Positions 1 through 8,157 of a DNA stretch of 35,282 bases are shown piece after piece. The stretch is taken from positions 1 to 35,282 of IMG/VR virus record IMGVR_UViG_3300021079_000221, one strand, 5' to 3'. Source of the stretch: a virus. The notes beneath the pieces were generated by a model, which did no database searches, was not told the origin of the DNA, and saw only the letters and a program-made list of their open reading frames with translations. Numbering within the stretch: the first letter of the stretch is position 1; the number at the start of each line of letters is the position of its first letter. The position numbers and the translations under genes are program-made.

Positions 1-1
1 A

Positions 2-1327
2 TGTTGTCATAATGACATTAAGTTAGAGAAAGATTGGGGTAAACGTCTGATTGAGGATTTTTCTAATAACCCCGAATTCGGTGTAATTGGAAAAGCTGGT
101 TCTTGTTATTTCCCTGAATCAGGGATTTATTGGGAAAAAATGAAACAGACTATGGTTGGTCAAGTTTATCATCATCCTGAGGGACATAAAAAATGGGTAA
201 ATAATTATTCAACAAAATTACCTCATATAGTACCTGTTGTAACAATCGATGGTCTTTTTATATCGTTTGATAAAACTAAGATAAAACATAACTTTGACGA
301 AACAATTGGTAAGTTTCATTTTTATGACCATTCATTTTGTCTTCCAAATTATTTAGATGGTGTTAAAATTGGTGTAACATCTTCTTTTGAAATTACCCAC
401 CAATCAGTTGGTCAACCAAATCAAGAATTTTTTGATAGTAAAATTAAGTTCTTGGAAAAATGGGGTAATAGATTACCGTTAGATTTAAAACCCGCCAAAG
501 TTTATGTCCCTGATATTAAAGAAAAACCGTTAAAAAATATTGGTAAAGTTGCGATTGTTATCCCAACAAAAGGAAAAGTTAATCTTTTATTTGATTGTGT
601 TTCTTCGTTCTATGAACATTGTAACAAAGACCTATTTGATATTTTTATCGCCGATACTGGGTCATCAGACTCTGAAAAAGAGTGGATTAAAAATAAAGTA
701 TTACCCTTTGGTAATATTAAATTATTAGAATATGATTATTATAATTTTGCTAAGATAAATAATGATGTGGTAAAAAACCATGTTACCAAAGATTACGAAT
801 TTATTTTATTCTGTAATAACGATATTAAAATATTAAATAACGTTGTTTATGGGATGTTAAAAACATTTAAAGACAATCCTAGAACAGGTACTGTTGGTTG
901 TAGACTTCACTTTGAAGATAATACAGTACAACATGATGGTATCGTTACGTTTCTCGATAAAAATCGGTCTTTCCAAGTCTCTCACTTAAATTTACGAAGT
1001 TACTACTCATATACCCTACCAACTAAAAAAATTGTTGGTAGTACGGGGGCGTTATTAATGATTCGGAAATCAGTATTTGAGAAGTGTGGGTACTTTAATG
1101 AAAATTATGTGAGTTGTTTTGAAGATGTTGAACTAAACTTAAAGTGTCTTTTATTGGGGTATGATAACTATTATGATGGTAGTTTAGTTTCGTATCATTA
1201 TGAAAGTCAAACAAGGATGGAGGATTCTGAAAATATGAATAAATTAATACAAGATTACCAAAAAAACTTATTACCCTTCGTTGTTAAACATTTTGATAAA
1301 CTGAAGAGCCACGTTATCGTAACCTAA
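2..1327 (+). CDS. Double-domain family 2 glycosyltransferase, 5' partial
   Basis: The frame is open to the left edge of the window, so the N-terminus is missing; 441 residues are visible. Two GT-A type domains can be seen. The first is entered near its end: an HNDI tetrad (visible residues 3-6) sits where the metal-binding DxD motif belongs, followed by a FHFYD segment typical of this family. The second starts near residue 182 with VAIVIPTKGK, then ADTGSSD, a second DxD-like NNDI, GSTGALLMIRK and CFEDVELNLKC, the order expected for family 2 nucleotide-sugar transferases. The in-frame ATG at 140 is internal, not the start. It is the first of three glycosyltransferases in 5 kb. The acceptor (virion protein, modified base or host glycan) cannot be told. 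The domain call is firm; the role is open. Confidence 0.85.
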   Translation, partial: CCHNDIKLEKDWGKRLIEDFSNNPEFGVIGKAGSCYFPESGIYWEKMKQTMVGQVYHHPEGHKKWVNNYSTKLPHIVPVVTIDGLFISFDKTKIKHNFDETIGKFHFYDHSFCLPNYLDGVKIGVTSSFEITHQSVGQPNQEFFDSKIKFLEKWGNRLPLDLKPAKVYVPDIKEKPLKNIGKVAIVIPTKGKVNLLFDCVSSFYEHCNKDLFDIFIADTGSSDSEKEWIKNKVLPFGNIKLLEYDYYNFAKINNDVVKNHVTKDYEFILFCNNDIKILNNVVYGMLKTFKDNPRTGTVGCRLHFEDNTVQHDGIVTFLDKNRSFQVSHLNLRSYYSYTLPTKKIVGSTGALLMIRKSVFEKCGYFNENYVSCFEDVELNLKCLLLGYDNYYDGSLVSYHYESQTRMEDSENMNKLIQDYQKNLLPFVVKHFDKLKSHVIVT

Positions 1328-1360
1328 AAAATCAAATTAGTTTACATTATATTAATTTGG

Positions 1361-1368
1361 TATAAATT
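1361..1368 (+). promoter_or_regulatory. Weak T4-like late promoter match TATAAATT
   Basis: TATAAATT differs from the T4 late promoter TATAAATA in one base and ends 10 bases before the PhoH ATG at 1379. It is not the ATATTTAT form seen before most other late-type genes here, and the surroundings are very AT-rich, so it may be chance. Confidence 0.3.
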
Positions 1369-1378
1369 TAAATTAAAA

Positions 1379-2119
1379 ATGTCTATGACGCAAAAAAACA
1401 AACCAAGTAAAAATCAACCTCCTGATGAGTCGAAAAAGAATTTAAATAGGAAGGAGTTGATTTCGGAAATTGTCAAAAAAAAAACTAAAGAAAAATTTTT
1501 AACCACCAACCAAAAAAGATATTACGACACATTAATCTCAAGTGAAATAACTGTTTGTTCAGGACCCGCGGGTGTTGGTAAAAGTTATATCACCATGAAA
1601 GCGGCAATTGATTTAATTGCCGACCCAGTAACCCCTTACGAAAAAATAATTATTGTTAGACCCGCAGTTGAGGCCGAAGAAAAATTAGGTTCATTACCAG
1701 GAAATGTTGAGGAGAAATTAGACCCTTATATTTTCCCATCTTACTATTTGTTAAATAAAATTATTGGTAAAGAGGCTAGAGAAAAATTAAAAGAAATCGA
1801 AGTTATTGAGGTATTTGCATTGGCATATATGAGAGGAATGAATATCGACAACTCAATTCTTATTTTTGAAGAAGGACAGAACGCATCACCAAGTCAAATG
1901 AAATTACTATTAACTCGAATAGGTTTTAATAGTAAATTCTTTATTTCAGGGGATGTTGAACAATCTGACAAATACAAAAATAAAACTCAGAGCGGATTAT
2001 GGGACGCAATCGAAAAATTTAGAGGTAGTGGAGACATATCCGTTTTTGAATTTAAAGATAAGAACGATATTGTCAGAAATAAGTTGATAAGCAAAATTTT
2101 AGAAAAATACGAAGAATAA
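1379..2119 (+). CDS. phoH: PhoH-like P-loop ATPase
   Basis: The 246-aa protein has a lysine-rich N-terminal tail (about 40 residues), then the PhoH core: Walker A GPAGVGKS (residues 62-69), RPAVEAEEKLGSLPG (94-108), Walker B region LIFEEGQNAS (161-170), SQMKLLLTRIG (172-182) and SGDVEQSD (190-197). PhoH-like proteins are cytoplasmic ATPases, often linked to RNA metabolism or phosphate stress and very common in marine T4-like phages; their exact phage role is not settled. The Walker B position usually read as DE in DEAQN is EE here, a conservative change. The ATG follows an AT-rich leader with no Shine-Dalgarno sequence. The stop codon overlaps the next start (ATAATG), so the two genes are probably translated together. 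Confidence 0.92.
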   Translation: MSMTQKNKPSKNQPPDESKKNLNRKELISEIVKKKTKEKFLTTNQKRYYDTLISSEITVCSGPAGVGKSYITMKAAIDLIADPVTPYEKIIIVRPAVEAEEKLGSLPGNVEEKLDPYIFPSYYLLNKIIGKEAREKLKEIEVIEVFALAYMRGMNIDNSILIFEEGQNASPSQMKLLLTRIGFNSKFFISGDVEQSDKYKNKTQSGLWDAIEKFRGSGDISVFEFKDKNDIVRNKLISKILEKYEE

Positions 2120-2721
2120 TGAGAATTGGTATTGAAATAAATGGTGTTCTGAGAAATACAATCGGGAAGATTGAGCAAACATATCAAAAATATTTAATTG
2201 ACAAAACTGATGGTATTGAGAACGAGGAATCGTTTGAATATGGTATGAGATTACCCGTTGATAGTTTAGTCATGAAGGACCATTTTAAATTCCAAAATGA
2301 TGAGGAGTTATTCTCATTTTTATATGAGGAATTCCCGATGGAAATTTTTGGACACTCTCAGTCTTCAGAATACTCGACATTTAACGATTTAAATGAGGTA
2401 TATGTTAATTTACGAGATAACCATGATTTAATTATTGTTTCAGATGAAATTGGTAAATCTAAACCGGCCTCTTTATTTTTTATATCTAAGTTTGGGTGTC
2501 AGTTAGAAAAAATAAAATTTTATAGTAATTACACAATTAATTCCATGTGGGATGAAATTGACCTTTTACTTACGGCAAATCCTGCTTTATTATTAGAACA
2601 TCCGTCAGATAAAATATTAATTAAATATGAAACTGACTATAATAAAAACATAAAAACTTCCCATAATATTAAGTCACTTAAGGAATTGGAAGACAAATTA
2701 AAAGAGATAATATCATGTTAA
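2119..2721 (+). CDS. HAD-like protein with substituted catalytic aspartates
   Basis: This 200-aa protein begins MRIGIEINGVLRN. In HAD phosphatases and deoxynucleotidases the same place reads hhhDhDGVhxD, the first Asp being the nucleophile. Here the two positions are Glu6 and Asn8. Later HAD features remain: IIVSDE (105-110) with the Ser of motif II, the GKSKPAS lysine segment (112-118), and a C-terminal DLLLTANPALL strand-loop. I therefore read it as a HAD-fold protein that may bind but probably not dephosphorylate its ligand. It overlaps phoH by one base and the next gene by seven, within a compact operon. A sequencing change cannot be excluded but two independent substitutions make it less likely. 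Fold call moderate; function unknown. Confidence 0.6.
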   Translation: MRIGIEINGVLRNTIGKIEQTYQKYLIDKTDGIENEESFEYGMRLPVDSLVMKDHFKFQNDEELFSFLYEEFPMEIFGHSQSSEYSTFNDLNEVYVNLRDNHDLIIVSDEIGKSKPASLFFISKFGCQLEKIKFYSNYTINSMWDEIDLLLTANPALLLEHPSDKILIKYETDYNKNIKTSHNIKSLKELEDKLKEIISC

Positions 2722-2984
2722 AAATATTAGGAGAACACTATTACTTAGATTTGGATAAAATTGAAGAGTTCACAAACGCGGCCCCACCAGAAAACTTTAC
2801 GGGGGTTTCTGAAAACCACATAAGTGTGGTTAAGTACGATATGGTTAAATTACTCATTGAAATTTTAATGACCGAAAATGAACCGATTGATGAGAAAATG
2901 GGTATGAAAAGTAATGAGGCATCAATACCCTTTAGACTGGCATTTAACAGTTTGATTAATAAAAAATTAATAAACAAATACTAA
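2715..2984 (+). CDS. Hypothetical protein, 89 aa
   Basis: I do not recognise this small soluble protein. It has no membrane segment or signal peptide, is mixed acidic/basic, and the C-terminal half (VKLLIEILMTENEPIDEKMG...RLAFNSLINKKLINKY) looks helical. The ATG overlaps the end of the HAD-like gene (ATGTTAA) and the stop is four bases before the next ATG, so it is part of the same tightly packed operon, which supports it being a real gene. The ORF on the opposite strand here is its shadow. Confidence 0.7.
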   Translation: MLKILGEHYYLDLDKIEEFTNAAPPENFTGVSENHISVVKYDMVKLLIEILMTENEPIDEKMGMKSNEASIPFRLAFNSLINKKLINKY

Positions 2985-2988
2985 AAAT

Positions 2989-4047
2989 ATGAATCAAGAA
3001 CAAATTAAAAAAGTAGAAAAATCAATTCAGAACATGAAAGATAAGAAATCAAAAATCTATCTTTTAGTTCAAGATACTAAAGGCCACGCCAAAGCGTCGA
3101 TTGCTTATAGTTACCGTTTAGGTATGACACTATCAAAACAAGGATATAATATGGTTATGTTACATGAAAAATCAGATTATACAGGTGTTTCGGAATGGTT
3201 AGGTGGTGAATACATGGAATTACCTCATCAACCAATTGAAGGTCAAAACTTAGAGGTTTCACCTGAGGACTTTATAATCGTTCCCGAACTTTATGGTTTC
3301 GTTATGGGTCAAATCACAAAATTACCTTGTGGTAAAATTGTGTTATGTCAATCATATGACCATATGTTAGAAACATTACAACCAGGTCAAACTTGGGCAC
3401 AATTAGGGTTTTACAAATGTATCACAACTTCTGAAACCCAAAAAGAATACATCTCAAATGTTATGAGAGGAGTATCTATCGATATTATTCCACCATATAT
3501 TTCTGAAAATTTTAGATTACAACCATTACCACCAAAACCAATGATTGCGATTCATTCCAGAGAACAAAGAGATACCGCAAACATCATTAAAAACTTCTAC
3601 ATTAAATTTCCTCAATATAGATGGATTACGTTTAGAGATATGAGAGGATTAACCGAAAAACAATTTGCAGATGCTCTACAAGACTGTTTTCTTTCTGTGT
3701 GGGTAGACGAGACAAGTTCTTTTGGCACCTTCCCTCTTGAGTCAATGAAATCAAATGTTCCTGTATTAGGATTAGTACCTAATCTTGTACCATCATGGAT
3801 GAACGAAGATAATGGTCTTTGGATTAATAATAAAAATCAAATAGTAGATTTTGTTGCGGACTTTTTACAAAATTGGTTAGAAGATAACGTTAATGAAAAA
3901 ATGTACGAATCAATGTTAATAACCGTAAATGAATCGAGCACAAAAACTGATTTTGAAAAAAATGTGATTTCTCTTTTTGACGGATTTCTCCAAACAAGAT
4001 TAAACTCTTTTGAAGAACAATTAAATAAACTAGAACCAACAGAATAA
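2989..4047 (+). CDS. GT-B fold glycosyltransferase (group 1-like)
   Basis: The 352-aa protein shows the two-lobed layout of GT-B transferases. The N-terminal lobe has IYLLVQD, a long helix with SYRLGMTLSKQGYNMVMLHE and IIVPELYG. The C-terminal lobe starts near residue 184 with MIAIHSRE and ends with FGTFPLESMKSNVPVLG (245-261), which corresponds to the nucleotide-sugar-binding E-x7-E region of group 1 transferases. The last 60 residues are charged and helical. It lies between two genes of a compact + strand operon and directly precedes a GT-A transferase, so the pair may build one glycan. Donor and acceptor cannot be inferred. Confidence 0.75.
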   Translation: MNQEQIKKVEKSIQNMKDKKSKIYLLVQDTKGHAKASIAYSYRLGMTLSKQGYNMVMLHEKSDYTGVSEWLGGEYMELPHQPIEGQNLEVSPEDFIIVPELYGFVMGQITKLPCGKIVLCQSYDHMLETLQPGQTWAQLGFYKCITTSETQKEYISNVMRGVSIDIIPPYISENFRLQPLPPKPMIAIHSREQRDTANIIKNFYIKFPQYRWITFRDMRGLTEKQFADALQDCFLSVWVDETSSFGTFPLESMKSNVPVLGLVPNLVPSWMNEDNGLWINNKNQIVDFVADFLQNWLEDNVNEKMYESMLITVNESSTKTDFEKNVISLFDGFLQTRLNSFEEQLNKLEPTE

Positions 4048-4068
4048 AAAAAAATAAAAATATATACT

Positions 4069-4872
4069 ATGGAAAAATTTGATGTATCGGTAATATTACC
4101 AATTAAATCGTCTAAAACAAATGGATTTGCGGAATATTTCGAAAAAGCCATTACTTCTCTTAAAAACCAAACAAAAAAAATTAACGAACTAATAATTGTT
4201 CATACTGATGAAACATCATTAGTTGAGTTTTTAGGAAGTTTTGATTTTGGGGATTTAAAAGTAAATAAAATTGTTTGGACTAAGGACCCTAATTTCTCAG
4301 AACAAGTGAATCACGGTGTTAGGTCATCAGAATCTAAATGGGTTTCATTATTTGAATTTGATGATGAATATTCAAACATTTGGTTTAAAAATGTTGAGAG
4401 GTACTCAATCGCTCATCCTGAAGTTGACGCATTCTTACCTATCGTTATTGATACGGACGAAAAAGGTCAATTTGCCGGGTTTACAAATGAGGCAACTTTT
4501 GCATTAAATATTGCTGCGGAAATGGGAATCTTAAGTAATGAAACACTTCAAACATATCAAAACTTTCAAATCTCAGGAATGGTTATTAAAAAATCATCAT
4601 TTGTTGATTTTGGTTTATTGAAACCGTCTTTTAAATTAACGTTTGGTTATGAATTCTTTTTAAGGATGACAAATAACTCAGTAAAAATAATGTCTATACC
4701 TAAAATTGGTTATAAGCACATTAATTTACGTGAAGGGTCAATTTTTTGGAACTATAAGAATGGTGACGACAATCTAACTGATGAAGAAGTTAGATTTTGG
4801 GTGGAGTCAGCGAAAAAAGAATATTTCTTTATCAATGATAGAGCCATAAAATATACCTCACAAACAGTTTAA
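4069..4872 (+). CDS. Family 2 (GT-A) glycosyltransferase
   Basis: The 267-aa protein begins with VSVILPIKSS (residues 6-15), then ELIIVHTDET (40-49), a DxD-type FEFDDE (95-100) that would bind the metal and nucleotide-sugar, and SGMVIKKSSFVDFGLLKP further on, all in the order of family 2 transferases. It has no membrane anchor and should be cytoplasmic. Its TAA overlaps the start of the late sigma gene (TAATG), giving translational coupling. Together with the two other transferases at 2-1327 and 2989-4047 it forms a glycosylation cluster placed just before virion genes, so glycosylation of a structural protein is plausible but not shown. Confidence 0.85.
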   Translation: MEKFDVSVILPIKSSKTNGFAEYFEKAITSLKNQTKKINELIIVHTDETSLVEFLGSFDFGDLKVNKIVWTKDPNFSEQVNHGVRSSESKWVSLFEFDDEYSNIWFKNVERYSIAHPEVDAFLPIVIDTDEKGQFAGFTNEATFALNIAAEMGILSNETLQTYQNFQISGMVIKKSSFVDFGLLKPSFKLTFGYEFFLRMTNNSVKIMSIPKIGYKHINLREGSIFWNYKNGDDNLTDEEVRFWVESAKKEYFFINDRAIKYTSQTV

Positions 4873-5621
4873 TGAGCGAAATAATAATTTTATCAGGTAC
4901 AACAGATACAGACTTAAAAAAGAAAGGAAGGAAACCAAAACAAGCAAATTATTTTGATGTCCGAGAAGAAATGGCCGTGGTAAGATTTTTATCGACCGAA
5001 TCCTCAGAAGAAAAGAATAAAATCTACAATGAGTTTTTAAGACACCCTTTGGACAAGATGATTTCCTCAATTATTAGGAGATATAAATTGTATCGTAAAG
5101 ATATGGACTTCATAGAAATCCATACTGACACACATTCTTTTCTAATGACAAAAATAGATAAGTTTAAACCTGCAAAGGAAAAAAAGGCTTATTCGTATTT
5201 TGGAACTATTTGTAAGAATTATCTAATGGGTCAGATAATTAAAGACCAAAAAGAAACTAATCGAAAAATTTCATATGAAGATATATCATCAAGTATCGAA
5301 AATAGTCCCGAATTCTCGTATCTAATGGAAGTAGATGCCGTTGACTCAGAACAAATAATTAAAAATTTCTTAAAGGAATTAGACAAATTTTTAAACGAGG
5401 AAACGTTAAATGAAAATGAAATTAAATTAGGTCACGCATTGTACGATTTATTTAATGATTATGAAAACATTTTTGTTGGCGCGTCAAATAACAAATTTAA
5501 TAAAAACATAATACTCTTGTCCCTGAGAGAAATGACAAATTTATCGACAAAAGAGATACGTAGTTCTATGAAAAAATATAGAATAATTTATCTTAATCTA
5601 GTTGAAAAGATGTCTCAGTAA
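4872..5621 (+). CDS. Late-transcription sigma factor, gp55-like
   Basis: This 249-aa protein matches the gp55 family of phage late sigma factors by its central sigma region 2 signature: SIIRRYKLYRKDMDF (residues 66-80), SFLMTKIDKFKP (89-100) and KAYSYFGTICKNYLMGQIIK (105-124). It should bind host RNA polymerase and recognise the -10 element of late promoters; the ATATTTAT octamer found before many genes here is the likely target. A segment near residues 213-240 (SLREMTNLSTKEIRSSMKKY) looks like a region 4-type helix-turn-helix, a region T4 gp55 lacks. I see no obvious C-terminal sliding-clamp tail. The start overlaps the preceding glycosyltransferase stop. Family call good; the extra helix-turn-helix is by eye. 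Confidence 0.82.
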   Translation: MSEIIILSGTTDTDLKKKGRKPKQANYFDVREEMAVVRFLSTESSEEKNKIYNEFLRHPLDKMISSIIRRYKLYRKDMDFIEIHTDTHSFLMTKIDKFKPAKEKKAYSYFGTICKNYLMGQIIKDQKETNRKISYEDISSSIENSPEFSYLMEVDAVDSEQIIKNFLKELDKFLNEETLNENEIKLGHALYDLFNDYENIFVGASNNKFNKNIILLSLREMTNLSTKEIRSSMKKYRIIYLNLVEKMSQ

Positions 5622-5636
5622 AAAAGTAAGGGAGTA

Positions 5637-5644
5637 ATATTTAT
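5637..5644 (+). promoter_or_regulatory. Candidate late promoter octamer (ATATTTAT)
   Basis: ATATTTAT ends only four bases before the ATG at 5649, so a transcript starting just downstream would be leaderless or nearly so. Confidence 0.5.
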
Positions 5645-5648
5645 TGTA

Positions 5649-6020
5649 ATGGGAAGGCCACAAAAAAAAGAAATTAACTTAACGAAGGAATCAATTCTTT
5701 CTTTATTACAGGAAATCTACAATGAACTTGTAGAACAACGTAATACTGCGATAAGAATCCAAAATAAAATGTTGGCGATGATGAAAGAACCTGAAGACAT
5801 GACTCTTATTGGTCCTGTAATCGAAAAACAACAAAAAATAATTAACGACTGCGTTGAGAAAAAATTATCGTTATCTAAATTACAATCATCAATTTGGGAA
5901 AAATCAAACTCAACAGTAGAATCATTCTCAATATCAGATTTAAATATTGATGATGATGTCATCCAAAATTTAATTGAGAAAGATATCGCTAAAGGAGATA
6001 CATATAAAATGAAAAAATAA
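5649..6020 (+). CDS. Hypothetical coiled-coil protein, 123 aa
   Basis: I do not recognise this protein. It opens MGRPQKKEINLTKESILSLL and is largely helical, with a likely coiled coil over residues 15-85, and an acidic patch (SISDLNIDDDVIQNLIEKD) before a basic end. It follows the gp55-like sigma gene and precedes tail genes by two bases. By position it could be a transcription co-activator (T4 gp33 role) or a small structural/terminase-type protein, but nothing in the sequence decides this. It has its own candidate late octamer immediately upstream. Confidence 0.7.
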   Translation: MGRPQKKEINLTKESILSLLQEIYNELVEQRNTAIRIQNKMLAMMKEPEDMTLIGPVIEKQQKIINDCVEKKLSLSKLQSSIWEKSNSTVESFSISDLNIDDDVIQNLIEKDIAKGDTYKMKK

Positions 6021-6022
6021 TC

Positions 6023-7933
6023 ATGAGTTTAGACCTTAACGCCGATTATAAAAAAGTACAAGATAAAGTTTCCGCAACTAAATCCTACACTAATTTAAAG
6101 GGACAATATAGTGCCGCGAAAAAAAAAGCGGGTGAAAGTTTTGATGATAAAAAATCTGACGTTACTCAAAGTCTTGATAAGGTAAAAGAACAAACTAAAC
6201 GTTACGAAAAACAAATTAAATCTCAATTTGAACAATTATTAGATATTAATAATATTACTGGAGGTAAAGGGAGTAATTCAATTAAATACGTTAAAAAACT
6301 ATTACTTCAAACTCTAAAAAATATTGAGCCAAAAATTTCAGAAATTCTTAATGAGGAGGCATTAAATGCCGTTGGTTGTGACCAACAACAAATGTTTAAC
6401 GGACAAGTTCTTTATATAAAAGTATCATCAATTGACCTTGGAGGTCTTCTGAAAAAAGACCCAACAGAACCTATTGGTAAAGCGTTATACGAAAAAGACC
6501 CAATACAAGTCCAACAATATCCATTTTCTTTAAATAAAGAACTTTATAAACGAATTGAGAGTGGTCAACCATACTCAGTCGATAATGGTCAATTATACAT
6601 AGGTCAATCAGGTCAAGACCTTTTTGACATTCAGTATGTTGAAACCGATAACTTAGCACAAACAGGTCCTTGGTATAAAGTCACTTTAGTCAATAGGGTT
6701 AATAACATTAATAAGGTTGGTGAATTTATGGTTGACTACTATAAAACAATTAAAATAGTTGACTTTCATAACATAATGGCATCAATAATGAATTCATTAT
6801 CGGGAGCAATCTCAATACAGGCAAATGTTGGGTTAGTACAAGCCGGAGACGCAACAAAATTTGAGTTAATATTACAAAGAATATTAGGTCTTTGTTTTGA
6901 TAATAAAAAAGAAATTGACGTTAGTGGTGTGGCAAAGGTTGCGGAATTAGACGGTGTAGATGATTCGTTTTTTGAATTTACTGAAATAGATTTAAGGAAT
7001 ATTGATTTAAAAGTAAATAACATTAAAAATGGTGTTGTCGAATATGAAAATTGCGATAACGTTAAATTACCTGTCGATTCTGGTGCGGTGTTAGATTCGT
7101 TAAATAATTTACTATTTGTACCTGATAGTGACTTAGTAAATGCCGCTGACGCACTAACACAATCTTTAACAGATAACCCTGATTGGTCGGGATTGGCGAT
7201 TTCGGGTAACATAAATGCCGCGGTTAATTTAAATTTTGTAAAATTAATTGCTCAAGGATTAGTGACCGCAATTCTATCACCGAAAATTCTCCTTCCAATT
7301 TTTACTATGTTAAAATCTTTGGGGAATACCGTTACTGACCAAATTAATTCTTTTGTCGACTTTGCTAAAAAATTTAAAAGTTTTGTTATTAATTTAGTCT
7401 CGAAAATAGGGTCATTATTTGTTAAAGAATTGTTTGAATTAATTAAGAAAGATATTAAAAACTTAATACAACAGGTCATCATGGATGTTGCTAAAGAACA
7501 AGGGGACAAAAGAATCATAATGATTTTAAAATTAATTCAATTGTTATTAGTCATCATACAATTTATTAATGATTGGAGGCGATGTAAAAGTGTTGTCGAT
7601 GAATTACTGTGGTTATTAAAAATTGCTACTTCAGGATTTGGGGGTGGTCAAGGAATACCGTTACCTTTATTATTTGCATCACAATTAATGAGCGGATATT
7701 CAGAATCAAGAGCGTTTCTTGGGGCAATCGAGGAGATGCAAAAATTAGGTATTCCAACAGGGGCAATGCCTGATGGTAGTCCTAACTTAGAAGTTTTAAG
7801 TAAATTTGCTCAAATGAAAGCCATGGCGAATGAAGAGGCGGAAAACGGTAAGGTTCAAGTTGCCGTTGGTCCATTAAGTATAACACCGGCAGGTTTAACA
7901 GTACCCGCAAGTGCTTACGGTAAAAAATCATAA
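6023..7933 (+). CDS. Large virion protein, probably tail/baseplate
   Basis: The 636-aa protein has a charged, coiled-coil N-terminus (about residues 1-80, Lys/Asp/Glu-rich), a middle part with beta-like segments (IYIGQSGQDLF, WYKVTLVNRV), and a strongly hydrophobic helical stretch from roughly residue 400 to 560 (ILLPIFTMLKSLG, IIMILKLIQLLLVIIQFIND). It ends in a glycine/alanine-rich tail with VGPLSITPAGLTVPASAYG. Position before the gp5-like spike gene suggests a baseplate hub or tape-measure-like part, and hydrophobic helices of this kind would suit a protein released on infection. I cannot name a T4 counterpart. It is two bases after the previous gene and two before the next. Confidence 0.6.
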   Translation: MSLDLNADYKKVQDKVSATKSYTNLKGQYSAAKKKAGESFDDKKSDVTQSLDKVKEQTKRYEKQIKSQFEQLLDINNITGGKGSNSIKYVKKLLLQTLKNIEPKISEILNEEALNAVGCDQQQMFNGQVLYIKVSSIDLGGLLKKDPTEPIGKALYEKDPIQVQQYPFSLNKELYKRIESGQPYSVDNGQLYIGQSGQDLFDIQYVETDNLAQTGPWYKVTLVNRVNNINKVGEFMVDYYKTIKIVDFHNIMASIMNSLSGAISIQANVGLVQAGDATKFELILQRILGLCFDNKKEIDVSGVAKVAELDGVDDSFFEFTEIDLRNIDLKVNNIKNGVVEYENCDNVKLPVDSGAVLDSLNNLLFVPDSDLVNAADALTQSLTDNPDWSGLAISGNINAAVNLNFVKLIAQGLVTAILSPKILLPIFTMLKSLGNTVTDQINSFVDFAKKFKSFVINLVSKIGSLFVKELFELIKKDIKNLIQQVIMDVAKEQGDKRIIMILKLIQLLLVIIQFINDWRRCKSVVDELLWLLKIATSGFGGGQGIPLPLLFASQLMSGYSESRAFLGAIEEMQKLGIPTGAMPDGSPNLEVLSKFAQMKAMANEEAENGKVQVAVGPLSITPAGLTVPASAYGKKS

Positions 7934-7935
7934 TT

Positions 7936-8157
7936 ATGACAAAGAAAGAAACCTCCGAAAAAGCTTTAAACATTATTAAAGAATATAAAACACAATCAAA
8001 CAAAGATTTAATCTTTGCTATGGACATTATTCAAAAAGACTTTAATGTAACTAAAGAAACATTACTTAAGTTAACTCATCATATTGATAAGTTAGAATCA
8101 ACTTACGACCTAATATTAAAAGAATTCGAATCAAGAACTAAGAATGGACGTAATTAA
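7936..8157 (+). CDS. Hypothetical helical protein, 73 aa
   Basis: A small, charged, helical protein ([19 protein letters not shown] and [19 protein letters not shown]) with no recognisable domain. It begins two bases after the 636-aa virion gene and its end overlaps the start of the spike gene by 14 bases, so it belongs to the tail operon. A tail assembly helper or small structural part is a guess from position only. Confidence 0.65.
   Translation: MTKKETSEKALNIIKEYKTQSNKDLIFAMDIIQKDFNVTKETLLKLTHHIDKLESTYDLILKEFESRTKNGRN

Noticed and set aside
540-728. Small ORF inside the first glycosyltransferase
   Set aside because: Out-of-frame shadow with no motif.
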